In this document: positions 26,094-33,993 of the stretch, piece after piece | How the letters are laid out: each line of letters begins with the position of its first letter | Position numbering within the stretch: the stretch's first letter is position 1 | Origin: Phycisphaeraceae bacterium | GTDB lineage: Bacteria; Planctomycetota; Phycisphaerae; Phycisphaerales; SM1A02 | Assembly: GCA_004213555.1 (NCBI GenBank) | Contig: SHAP01000003.1 | Location: 62,001-126,000, forward strand | Length of the DNA: 64,000 nt | Direction: 5' to 3' | Made by a program: the position numbers and the translations under genes | The notes under the pieces: generated by a model | Seen by the model: the letters and a program-made list of their open reading frames with translations, nothing else | The model's database searches: none | What the model was told of the DNA's origin: nothing

Positions 26094-27311
26094 ATGCGTT
26101 CATTTTTAATACTCGGGACATTGGTGTGTGCAGCCCAACAATCGCTTGGCCAATGCGAAAACAGCTGGGCACTTGAATCAGCCCAAACCAATCTTGGTGT
26201 GGTCGCTGGACACTGCACGGCTTTTGATGAGGTCCGAGGCGTGCACGTGCTGCTGCGTGGCGATCAGGTATGGGAACATGCTGGACCTAAAGACCAATGG
26301 AGGTTGGTGGCCGAAGGAGGCATCCCGCCCCGAGGCGCCGCCGGGATGTGCTGGGATCGAATTCGACACAGAATTGTGGTCTATGGCGGTGAAGGCGGCG
26401 GTGGGAAATACAATGACATTTGGGCGTGGGACGGACAAAGCTGGGAACAGTGGACCGACGGCACGGGCGGACCAAGCGGGCGCAGCTACGTGGCCATCGC
26501 CCACGACGCACAGCGCGACCGCTTTGTGATGTTTGGCGGCTACGACAGCAGCCTTCAGGGAGACACGTGGGAATGGTCCCACCAACTTGGTTGGCAACAA
26601 GTCTCAACGGGTGGGCCGGAGGGCTTGTATGCCCACCGCATGGTGTACGACGATGAGCGGGGAGTCTGTGTCCTACACGGCGGGTACTACTTTTTCAATC
26701 GCAACGAAACTTGGACTTGGAACGGAATCGCTTGGACACTGGCTTCCAGCGGAAATGGTCCCGCGCGGTACGTCTTTTCTATGGCTTGGGACTCCCTTCG
26801 CAATCAGGTGGTGTGCTTTTCGGGAACACAGTGTTGTCCTGAATCTGAAAGCCAAGAGGAATGGCGGTGGGACGGTGGGTCTTGGTCGCGGTGCTCCGAC
26901 GTGCTGGAAGTCCCTGGGCGAGGGTACACCGACTGGTCTTACGACAGTTGGCATGACGAACTTCGGATTGTGGGTGGATTTGGCATGCCTCAAGGCCAAT
27001 CCGAAAGAGTCGCACTCTCGGACGCATGGGTGAACGCACTGGGCGGAATACTCAACGACTGCGACGGAGATGGCATTCCTGATCACGTCGAAATTGCCAA
27101 CAACTTGGCCTGCGATACGAATCTTGATGGTTTGCCTGACCAATGCGTCTGTCCCCAGGATCTGGACTGCGACGGTTCGGTTGGCATGAAGGATTTGATG
27201 CTCCTCCTCGAACAATGGGGCATGGTCAATGCAAATATTGATTTCGACGAGGACGGGGTTGTTGATTTCCATGACCTGCTTTGGCTTTTGCGTGCATTTG
27301 GTCCCTGCTGA
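26094..27311 (+). CDS. secreted Kelch-like beta-propeller with dockerin-like tail
   Basis: A 405-aa protein with a signal peptide (MRSFLILGTLVCAAQQSLG, cut near residue 20). Five to six propeller blades carry repeated Gly-Gly and Trp patterns: YGGEGGGGKYNDIWAWDG, FGGYDSSLQGDTWEW, HGGYYFFNRNETWTWNG. This fits Kelch/galactose-oxidase central folds. The C-terminus from about residue 350 has two dockerin-like calcium loops (DLDCDGSVGMKDL, DFDEDGVVDFHDL) ending in AFGPC. AAGGGG lies 8 bases before the start. Function unknown; probably a surface or secreted carbohydrate-binding or adhesion protein. Confidence 0.82.
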   Translation: MRSFLILGTLVCAAQQSLGQCENSWALESAQTNLGVVAGHCTAFDEVRGVHVLLRGDQVWEHAGPKDQWRLVAEGGIPPRGAAGMCWDRIRHRIVVYGGEGGGGKYNDIWAWDGQSWEQWTDGTGGPSGRSYVAIAHDAQRDRFVMFGGYDSSLQGDTWEWSHQLGWQQVSTGGPEGLYAHRMVYDDERGVCVLHGGYYFFNRNETWTWNGIAWTLASSGNGPARYVFSMAWDSLRNQVVCFSGTQCCPESESQEEWRWDGGSWSRCSDVLEVPGRGYTDWSYDSWHDELRIVGGFGMPQGQSERVALSDAWVNALGGILNDCDGDGIPDHVEIANNLACDTNLDGLPDQCVCPQDLDCDGSVGMKDLMLLLEQWGMVNANIDFDEDGVVDFHDLLWLLRAFGPC

Positions 27312-27329
27312 TTTGCTTAGCATAGATCT

Positions 27330-28337
27330 ATGAGAGTTCTTGTCACTGGTGCGGCCGGGTTTGTTGGAGCGGCCACAACCCAAAAGCTTCTCGACCGAGG
27401 CGATGACGTCGTGGGGATTGACAACCTCAATCCGTACTACGACCCAAAGCTCAAAGCAGATCGGATTGAACGACTTTCCGGAAATGACCGGTTCGAATTC
27501 ATTGAAATGGACTGCGCCGACCAAGACGGCATGGCAAAGCTGTTTCAGAAAGACAAATTCGACACGGTGGTTCATTTGGCAGCCCAAGCCGGTGTGCGCT
27601 ACTCACTCGAACACCCATTCGCCTATCTCGAAGCCAACCTCAACGGATTCCTCACGGTACTGGAGGGTTGCCGGCACCAAAGCATCAAACACTTGGTGTA
27701 CGCCTCAAGTTCCAGTGTGTACGGGGGCAACGAAAAACTGCCTTTCTCCGTCGAGGACAAGGTTGACCATCCCATTTCGTTGTACGCCGCCACCAAAAAA
27801 TCCAACGAACACATGGCGCACGTCTACGCCCACCTCTATGGCGTGCCGTGTACGGGACTCCGGTTCTTTACGGTGTATGGACCTTGGGGGCGTCCGGATA
27901 TGGCGTTGTTTCGATTTGTGGAATCAATCCTGAAGGATGAGCCCATACAAGTCTTCGGTGGAGGGGAGCAAACTCGAGACTTCACCTACATCGATGACAT
28001 CGTCGAAGGCGTTCTTCGCACCCTGGATACACCTGCAACTGGAGATGGCAACTGGGACCCGAGCGCTCCAAACCCGGCAACCAGCGCGGCCCCTTGGCGG
28101 GTCTTCAACATTGGAGGCGGTCGACCCATCCCGTTGCTCCAGTTCATTGGCTGCATCGAAGATTGCCTGCAGAAAAAAGCGGTCATGGAGTTCTTACCCA
28201 TGCAACCAGGCGATGTCCGTCATACCGAAGCCGATGTCCAAGCGCTGTCAGAAGCCGTCGGATACACACCATCAACCCCCATTGATGTGGGTATCCCCCG
28301 GTTCATCGAGTGGTACCGAACCTATTACCAAGCTTGA
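27330..28337 (+). CDS. UDP-glucuronate 4-epimerase
   Basis: A 335-aa extended SDR that interconverts UDP-glucuronate and UDP-galacturonate. The cofactor loop is VLVTGAAGFVGAAT. The GAE-type start DNLNPYYDPKLKADR, the HLAAQAGVRYSLE segment, SSSSVYGGN and the catalytic YAATKKSNE all match this family. It may feed galacturonate to the neighbouring acidic polysaccharide, although it is on the other strand. It lies 18 bases after the propeller gene. Its TGA directly abuts the TCA stop of the convergent amidohydrolase, forming TGATCA. Confidence 0.92.
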   Translation: MRVLVTGAAGFVGAATTQKLLDRGDDVVGIDNLNPYYDPKLKADRIERLSGNDRFEFIEMDCADQDGMAKLFQKDKFDTVVHLAAQAGVRYSLEHPFAYLEANLNGFLTVLEGCRHQSIKHLVYASSSSVYGGNEKLPFSVEDKVDHPISLYAATKKSNEHMAHVYAHLYGVPCTGLRFFTVYGPWGRPDMALFRFVESILKDEPIQVFGGGEQTRDFTYIDDIVEGVLRTLDTPATGDGNWDPSAPNPATSAAPWRVFNIGGGRPIPLLQFIGCIEDCLQKKAVMEFLPMQPGDVRHTEADVQALSEAVGYTPSTPIDVGIPRFIEWYRTYYQA

Positions 28338-29549
28338 TCAGCGTGGCTTTTGCTCAAACGACTGGCCATCAATCATGACACCTTCGCAGTGGGTGACCCA
28401 TTCAAAAGGATCGCCGTCAAAGAACGCCAGATCAGCATCTTTTCCAGGTTCGATGGAGCCAACCCGGTCTTGAATGCCCAGGATTTTGGCCGGTTCAATG
28501 GTAATCATCGCCAAGGCATCTTCGCGTGACAAACCGTAGGGGATGGCCATGGCGGCCTCAAAAACCAAGACCCGGACCTTGGGCACGTACGCCTCGTAAC
28601 CCGTAGAAAAGGCCACCGGAACCCCCGCCTCACGCAACTTGGCGGCCGTGGTGAAACTGACATTCAGCCGTTCCCCAGAACCTCGCGCCATGGTGGGGTG
28701 CAAGAAGATCGGCACGTTCGCCGCTTTGATCGCATCGATCATTCCGTGGGCTTCGGCCGCGCTCTCAAGCACCACATCAAGACCGAACTCCTTCTTCAAA
28801 CGAAGGGCGGCGGAGATATCAAAAGCCCGATCCGCATGCACGATGAGTGGCCGATCGCCCGAAGCAATGTCTTCCAACATTTCCTCGCGAAGATTTCGGA
28901 ACACGGTGGTGTCTGCACTCTCCGCTCGCTTCTCAAGTCGTTCTTCCGCCGCAATCATGGCTTGGCGCAACATGGCGACCGCCTTCGATCGGTTCCCCGG
29001 GGAACTTCCAGACCGTTGTGCCCCTTCGCCCAAAGTTGCGCTCACCCCCCAGCACGTTTGGACGAGGTCCTCTTGCAGCCCCCGACCGGCCGTCTTCACG
29101 ATGCAGGTCTGCCCCGAGATAAGTTCTCCGGGGGAGTGTCCAGTGTGCACGGTGGTGACGCCAAAGCCCCGGACCCATTCCACCAAACGCTCTTTCCAGT
29201 TGTAGGCATCGATGGCTCGCAGTTCGGGCTGCATGGCTTCAGAAGTATCGAGATGGTCTTGATCGTGCTCATGGTTGAATTGACCTGTTAAACCAACGGT
29301 GGCCCGAGCGTCGACAAAACCAGGAACCACCACCGAGGCTTGAATCACTCGATCAGCTTCCCGACCATCAACCATCGAAGCAGGACCAACCGCTTGGATC
29401 GTGCCATCTTCGACCACGACCACACCATTCCGAATCACCGGCTGGGTGACCGGGTGGATCTCTTCACCGAAGACGAAGATGGTCTCTGCAGACGTGATGC
29501 TGCAAACGACCAGCGTGAACAGGGACATGAACGTATGACAGGTGTTCAT
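28338..29549 (-). CDS. secreted amidohydrolase-family protein with lost metal-binding HxH
   Basis: A 403-aa protein with a signal peptide, an N-terminal urease-alpha-like beta-sandwich and a TIM barrel of the imidazolonepropionase-like group. The strand-1 motif that should read D-x-H-x-H is PGFVDARATVG, so both histidines are gone. A His survives in PLIVHADRAFDI, but the later ligands are changed (LESAAE, and STGYEA where an Asp-containing loop is expected). It is probably not a classical binuclear hydrolase. The ATG at 29549 overlaps the upstream intact amidohydrolase (ATGA). Confidence 0.85.
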   Translation of the reverse strand: MNTCHTFMSLFTLVVCSITSAETIFVFGEEIHPVTQPVIRNGVVVVEDGTIQAVGPASMVDGREADRVIQASVVVPGFVDARATVGLTGQFNHEHDQDHLDTSEAMQPELRAIDAYNWKERLVEWVRGFGVTTVHTGHSPGELISGQTCIVKTAGRGLQEDLVQTCWGVSATLGEGAQRSGSSPGNRSKAVAMLRQAMIAAEERLEKRAESADTTVFRNLREEMLEDIASGDRPLIVHADRAFDISAALRLKKEFGLDVVLESAAEAHGMIDAIKAANVPIFLHPTMARGSGERLNVSFTTAAKLREAGVPVAFSTGYEAYVPKVRVLVFEAAMAIPYGLSREDALAMITIEPAKILGIQDRVGSIEPGKDADLAFFDGDPFEWVTHCEGVMIDGQSFEQKPR

Positions 29550-30829
29550 TGGGCACATCCTTCGCATTCATTCTTGGTGCAGCACATGTAAGGATTCACT
29601 TCGTTGCTGCCCCCAAAGCCCCCCTCGGCAAACAGTCGATCGCTCGGGTTCGCCAAATTGAAGGCCAAGTTGCCCTCCACCCAAGTCTGCTGCACTCGGG
29701 TGTCAATGGAAAAGGGGTCACCAGAAAGGATCACGAAATCTGCATCCTTGCCCGGCACCAAAGACCCAATCTGACCTCCAAGATCCATCATCTCCGCCCC
29801 GTGCAACGACAGAGAAGCCAACGCCGTGTCCCGGGCCAGCCCCGCGCGAATGCCAAGCGCGGCCGAGCGAAAAAAGTACCGACTGTCGGTGATGTAGTCG
29901 TCCGTGTGATATGCCACTTTGACCCCGTGTTCGTCAAGAACTCGACCGGTTTCAAAAGACAAGTTGATGGCCTCTTGCTTGCCCCCCGGACTGTCAATCA
30001 TGATGACCGAACAAGGAACATCCGCTTCGGCGATTTCTTCGGCCACCATGATGGCTTCGCTCACATGGTGCAGAACCAACCGGAAACCAAACTCCTCGGA
30101 AAGCCGAAGCACCGTCACGATGTCATCGGCCCGGTGGGTGTGGTGATGCACCACACGCTTGCCTTCGAGTGCTTCGACGAGCGCTTCCAGGCCAAGATCT
30201 CGCGGTGGGGCTTCACCCCCATCTGCCATCGCCTCGAGATCACGCTGATACTTCTGCGCTTCCAGATATTTTTGACGCACCAACGCCGCGGCCTTTGATC
30301 GGGTGCCAGGAAATGGCGGAGCTCCCTGGGGGTTTGTGCCATTGGCCATTTTGATGCCACCCCTGGGTGATCCATCGGGGAACCGATACGCCATCTCGCC
30401 AATCGTGCCGACACCGGGTCGAAGCTTGAGATACACCGTTTGGCCCGAGAGAAGATGCCCCGACCCCGGCATCACATTCAGGCTGGTCAAGCCACCGGCC
30501 AGGGCCCGCTTCCATCCACTGCTTCGCGGATTCAACGCGTCGATGATGCGGGCATCCGGCTGAATGGGTCCCGATCGATCGGCTCCGCCCCATCCACCAA
30601 TGTGACTGTGGGTACAAATGAGTCCGGGCATGATGACTTGGTTGGAACAGTCCTGAACCAAAGCATCCTTGGGGACTTCAACGGACGCACCCACGGCAAG
30701 AATTTTTCCGTTCTGCACCAACAGGGTGCCCCGCTGAACTTCGGGGCCTTCAACAGGAATAATGTGGGCATTGGTGAAGGCCATAGGTTGACCTGCCAAC
30801 GAAACGGCAAGAAGAAGCAAAAGTGACAT
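29546..30829 (-). CDS. secreted amidohydrolase with intact metal site
   Basis: A 427-aa amidohydrolase with signal peptide (MSLLLLLAVSLAGQ). The metal ligands look complete: HSH in PGLICTHSHIGG, the His of VVHHHTHRADD, the His of LVLHHVSEA and the Asp of AYHTDDYITD. Members of this group are metal-dependent hydrolases, often dipeptidase- or imidazolonepropionase-like; the substrate is unknown. The protein ends in a Cys-rich tail (MCCTKNECEGCAQ). The ATG at 30829 lies 11 bases after the PfkB stop; an ORF extension to 30907 overlaps PfkB and is not used. Confidence 0.87.
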   Translation of the reverse strand: MSLLLLLAVSLAGQPMAFTNAHIIPVEGPEVQRGTLLVQNGKILAVGASVEVPKDALVQDCSNQVIMPGLICTHSHIGGWGGADRSGPIQPDARIIDALNPRSSGWKRALAGGLTSLNVMPGSGHLLSGQTVYLKLRPGVGTIGEMAYRFPDGSPRGGIKMANGTNPQGAPPFPGTRSKAAALVRQKYLEAQKYQRDLEAMADGGEAPPRDLGLEALVEALEGKRVVHHHTHRADDIVTVLRLSEEFGFRLVLHHVSEAIMVAEEIAEADVPCSVIMIDSPGGKQEAINLSFETGRVLDEHGVKVAYHTDDYITDSRYFFRSAALGIRAGLARDTALASLSLHGAEMMDLGGQIGSLVPGKDADFVILSGDPFSIDTRVQQTWVEGNLAFNLANPSDRLFAEGGFGGSNEVNPYMCCTKNECEGCAQ

Positions 30830-30840
30830 GAGTGTGAAGA

Positions 30841-31770
30841 TTAAGCGAGAAGGTCTCGAACCGCCGGAGGGATGCCCGGGGCCGAGGCGGGCTGGGATGC
30901 CCCCCATGCTCCCAGAATGTCCGCGGCCGCCACTTGATCCCGTCGAGATCGCCCATTCAGCAGGGCAAACATCCAGCCTGCGGCCGCGTGATCTCCAGCT
31001 CCAATTGGATCCGCGTCTTCATCCATAGGAAAGGCCACGGGAAGACCAGCCATGGCCCCCTCGCCATCCAGAAGCACACAGCCCCCTGCCCCATTGGTCA
31101 CCAAACACGAGTCCAGGGCAAATTGCGTGCGCAATTCCGTGGCGATGGCATGGGCTTGATCGGCTTGGCAGCACAGGATCGTTCCCAGCTGAATCCATTC
31201 TTCGACGGTGCCTTTCACGTGGGTTGCGGCTTCCAGCACGGAGGTCAGCAACTCTGCTTCAGGTTCGTGACGAAAGTTGAGATCAAACATTCGGATGCTT
31301 GCATTGCTCGTTTGGAAAAGGGCCAGCATCGTCGAAGCTGAGGCAGGAGATCTCAGCGGCAGCGAACCGGCAAGAAGGCCTACGCAGGCCGCGGCCTGTT
31401 CGCGGAGTGGTTCGCACCATGCAATCTCATCCCATGCTCCAGGTTCCAGTTGAAAGACAACTTCTCCCTTCGGCTGAATTTGAGCGAGTGAAATTCCAGT
31501 CGAATCATCGGAGGTGGTTTGCAGAAGGGTCGGGGGCAGATTGTGCGCGAGCAGAGCGTCTCGGAGAAGCCCACCCCCTGCGTCTTCACCGAGACGCGAA
31601 ACCACCAAGCAATCCCCACCCAAAGTTCGAAGGAGAGGCTGAAGGGCCGAAGCAAAATTTAGGGGCGCTCCACCAGGTCGATCGAGACCAGCAACCCGGT
31701 CGACCACCAATTCGCCATAACAAAGCACAAGAGGCTTTTGACCAATCACGTTCGCATGGGCCTCTAACAC
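30841..31770 (-). CDS. PfkB-family carbohydrate kinase
   Basis: A ribokinase-fold kinase of about 309 aa that phosphorylates a sugar or nucleoside with ATP. It has the N-terminal LVLCYGELVVDRVAGL with GGAPLNFASAL (substrate lid) and the C-terminal catalytic DPIGAGDHAAAGW, in which Asp is the base and GAGD the anion hole. It resembles fructokinase-like members, but the substrate is not defined by sequence. The start is uncertain (GTG at 31770 or GTG at 31749). It is the first gene of an operon with the two amidohydrolases. Confidence 0.85.
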   Translation of the reverse strand: MLEAHANVIGQKPLVLCYGELVVDRVAGLDRPGGAPLNFASALQPLLRTLGGDCLVVSRLGEDAGGGLLRDALLAHNLPPTLLQTTSDDSTGISLAQIQPKGEVVFQLEPGAWDEIAWCEPLREQAAACVGLLAGSLPLRSPASASTMLALFQTSNASIRMFDLNFRHEPEAELLTSVLEAATHVKGTVEEWIQLGTILCCQADQAHAIATELRTQFALDSCLVTNGAGGCVLLDGEGAMAGLPVAFPMDEDADPIGAGDHAAAGWMFALLNGRSRRDQVAAADILGAWGASQPASAPGIPPAVRDLLA

Positions 31771-31810
31771 AATTCACATTGTCGCGAATCCATAACCCTG
31801 TGCAAGGTTG

Positions 31811-31841
31811 ATAAAAAAGACCCGGCCGAGGCCGGGTCTTT
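31811..31841 (-). terminator. rho-independent terminator of the thioredoxin-fusion gene
   Basis: An 11-bp stem (31816-31826 with 31831-31841, loop CGAG) is followed on the minus strand by a run of six T. It lies about 23 bases after the stop at 31864. Confidence 0.85.
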
Positions 31842-31863
31842 GGAATGAAGGTTCAACGGTCAA

Positions 31864-33168
31864 TCACTCTGCAATCAAAGCATCGAGTTCTGCCGCCATA
31901 TTCTTTTCGTGGTCGGGTGAGAACCCGATGTGCACGTGGCGGATCACACCCTTCTTGTCAATGATCAAGGTGTGAGGAATAGGACCAACTTTAAAAGCTG
32001 AGGCGATGTCGTTTTTCTCGTCAAACGCCGAAGGAAGCGGACGGCCTTCGTTGGATTCAGGGAACGCCTTCGCGTACTGCTCTACTTTTTCTTTGCGGTC
32101 GGCAATGGCCACAGGCATGAACACGACGCCTTGATCGCGACGCTCAAACGTGATTCTGGACAATCCTGGCATGCCTCGTTTGCAAGGTCCACACCAAGTG
32201 GCCCAGAAGTCCATCACCACCACTTTGCCTCTGAGAGAAGCCAAGGGAACTTGGGTGCCATCGAGCATGGTCAAGGTGACCGCAGGTGCGGGCTCGCCTT
32301 CGAGAGGTCCTCCCTTTTTCTCTTCTTCTGCTTCAGGAACCACTTCTTGTGGCTCGTCCATTTCCATCATGCCGCCCATGGCTTCCGAGAAGTCGCTGAC
32401 TTTTCGTGCGCCCTCGGGGGCCACAAATGCGAAGGCGTCTTCTTTGATCTCGGCTTTGCAATCACGCATGTCCAAAGTCACAGACATTTCCATGCCTTCC
32501 ATCATGTCAGCATCTTCACCACCTTCTTCCTCGGCCATGGCCATCATGCTTTCCATGTCAGGCTTCAAGCGGAAGGGCCACTTGCCATCGCTGCTCAACC
32601 ACAAGTCGGTGGTCATGTTGGGCAGCCCAGCCTCACCTTTTTCGGTGATCTTGAGGTGCAGAACTTTGGTGTCTTCCACAGTCTCTTCACCCACAAATTC
32701 ACATGACTTCACGGTCGAGAGAACTTTCTCGATGTCCTCGGCGGTCACCATCAAGAAGTTGGAGTCCAGACCAGGGAGACCAGCGCCGCCCAAGGGATCG
32801 GACTCATCCGGCTCATTCATTTCGGCAAAAGACTTCGGTGCGTCATCCACCATGTAAGCCGACAGCATGGGGAGATAGGTGGTCATGTTCTCACCATCAC
32901 TCACCATGTCCACGCTCATCATGCCGCCGCCTTTGCCCCGCAGGGCCATCTTGTTGGGCTGCTGCATGGCGAACGAGAATTTCTGGTCCATGTTCATGGG
33001 CCCAAAGGGGCTTTCAATTTCCATGCTCAAGGCCAATTCACAGCTGAAGGCCTCCAGCTTGGATTGGTAGGTCAAAAACTCCCGAAGAAGCTTGTCGCCC
33101 CGCTCGTCTGCGTCAGCGTGGGAAATGAGGAGGGCCGACAGGCCAGAGGCAAACAGGGCGTATTTCAT
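31864..33168 (-). CDS. secreted DUF2092-thioredoxin (TlpA/ResA-like) fusion
   Basis: A 434-aa exported protein with signal peptide (MKYALFASGLSALLISHADA). Residues about 25-260 resemble DUF2092, a LolA/LppX-like half-barrel that may bind a lipid or polypeptide (MVSDGENMTTYLP). After an acidic Glu/Pro linker comes a TlpA-type thioredoxin domain from about residue 290, with the redox pair in FWATWCGPCKRG and the cis-Pro in GPIPHTLI. It probably reduces disulfides or services c-type cytochromes or lipoproteins outside the cytoplasm. GGAG lies 7 bases before the ATG. Single gene with its own terminator. Confidence 0.87.
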   Translation of the reverse strand: MKYALFASGLSALLISHADADERGDKLLREFLTYQSKLEAFSCELALSMEIESPFGPMNMDQKFSFAMQQPNKMALRGKGGGMMSVDMVSDGENMTTYLPMLSAYMVDDAPKSFAEMNEPDESDPLGGAGLPGLDSNFLMVTAEDIEKVLSTVKSCEFVGEETVEDTKVLHLKITEKGEAGLPNMTTDLWLSSDGKWPFRLKPDMESMMAMAEEEGGEDADMMEGMEMSVTLDMRDCKAEIKEDAFAFVAPEGARKVSDFSEAMGGMMEMDEPQEVVPEAEEEKKGGPLEGEPAPAVTLTMLDGTQVPLASLRGKVVVMDFWATWCGPCKRGMPGLSRITFERRDQGVVFMPVAIADRKEKVEQYAKAFPESNEGRPLPSAFDEKNDIASAFKVGPIPHTLIIDKKGVIRHVHIGFSPDHEKNMAAELDALIAE

Positions 33169-33268
33169 GGAAACTCCTTCAGCACACAAAAAATGGTGAA
33201 AATCCATGCTACCCACCTCAACCGCCTCGGGTTCACCAATACTCCACAAGTCCCGCTAGATTCATGCC

Positions 33269-33988
33269 ATGAAGGTTCTTCTTGGCTCTGGCGGCTTCCG
33301 CACCGACGATCGAAAGGCCACTTTGGTGGCCGAAATGCAATCCCACTTCGGTGAGATCGACTCCATCTTGTTTGTGCCGTATGCCTTGGCCGACCACGAC
33401 GGCTACGTGACGGCGCTCAACGAGCGTGGACTGCACGCGGGGTACACCCTGCAGGGCATCCATCAAGCATCCGATCCGGTGGCGGCGGTGCGTTCGGCCC
33501 AGGGCATCTACGTGGGCGGCGGCAACACATTCCGGCTCATCAAGCAGTTGCACGAGCTTGGCTTGGTCGAGGCGATTCAAAAACGAATTTTGGCCGATGG
33601 GGTCCCCTACCTTGGCGTCAGTGCAGGAACCAACGTGGCCTGCCCCACCATGCGAACCACCAACGACATGCCCATCGTGCAACCGCCAAGCTTTGATGCG
33701 CTGGGGTTGGTGCCATTCCAAGTCAACGCGCACTATCACCCCGGGGGCATCCACTATGAGCAAGACGGCGCCCTGCATCCACACTTCGGGGAAACCCGGG
33801 ACGACCGGATTCGAGAATTCCACGAAGAAAACACCACTCCGGTGGTGGGCTTGTTTGAAGGAGGGCTTCTCCGGTGCTGCGAACAGTCGGTCCAGCTCAC
33901 AGGCAGTGAAGCACGGGTGTTCAGACCGGGCATGACACCAACCACGCATCAATCGGGCGAGGATCTCCTGCCGCACCTCCAAGGGTAA
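33269..33988 (+). CDS. pepE: peptidase E (Asp-Xaa dipeptidase, family S51)
   Basis: A 239-aa cytosolic serine dipeptidase that cleaves dipeptides with N-terminal aspartate. It shows VLLGSGGFRTDDR at the start, IYVGGGNTFRL and the nucleophile elbow LGVSAGTNVACPT. The later NAHYHPGG and FHEENTTPVVGLFEGGLL match PepE. Length is close to Salmonella PepE. Single gene, its stop 5 bases from the convergent DUF3500 gene. Confidence 0.93.
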   Translation: MKVLLGSGGFRTDDRKATLVAEMQSHFGEIDSILFVPYALADHDGYVTALNERGLHAGYTLQGIHQASDPVAAVRSAQGIYVGGGNTFRLIKQLHELGLVEAIQKRILADGVPYLGVSAGTNVACPTMRTTNDMPIVQPPSFDALGLVPFQVNAHYHPGGIHYEQDGALHPHFGETRDDRIREFHEENTTPVVGLFEGGLLRCCEQSVQLTGSEARVFRPGMTPTTHQSGEDLLPHLQG

Positions 33989-33993
33989 GGCCG

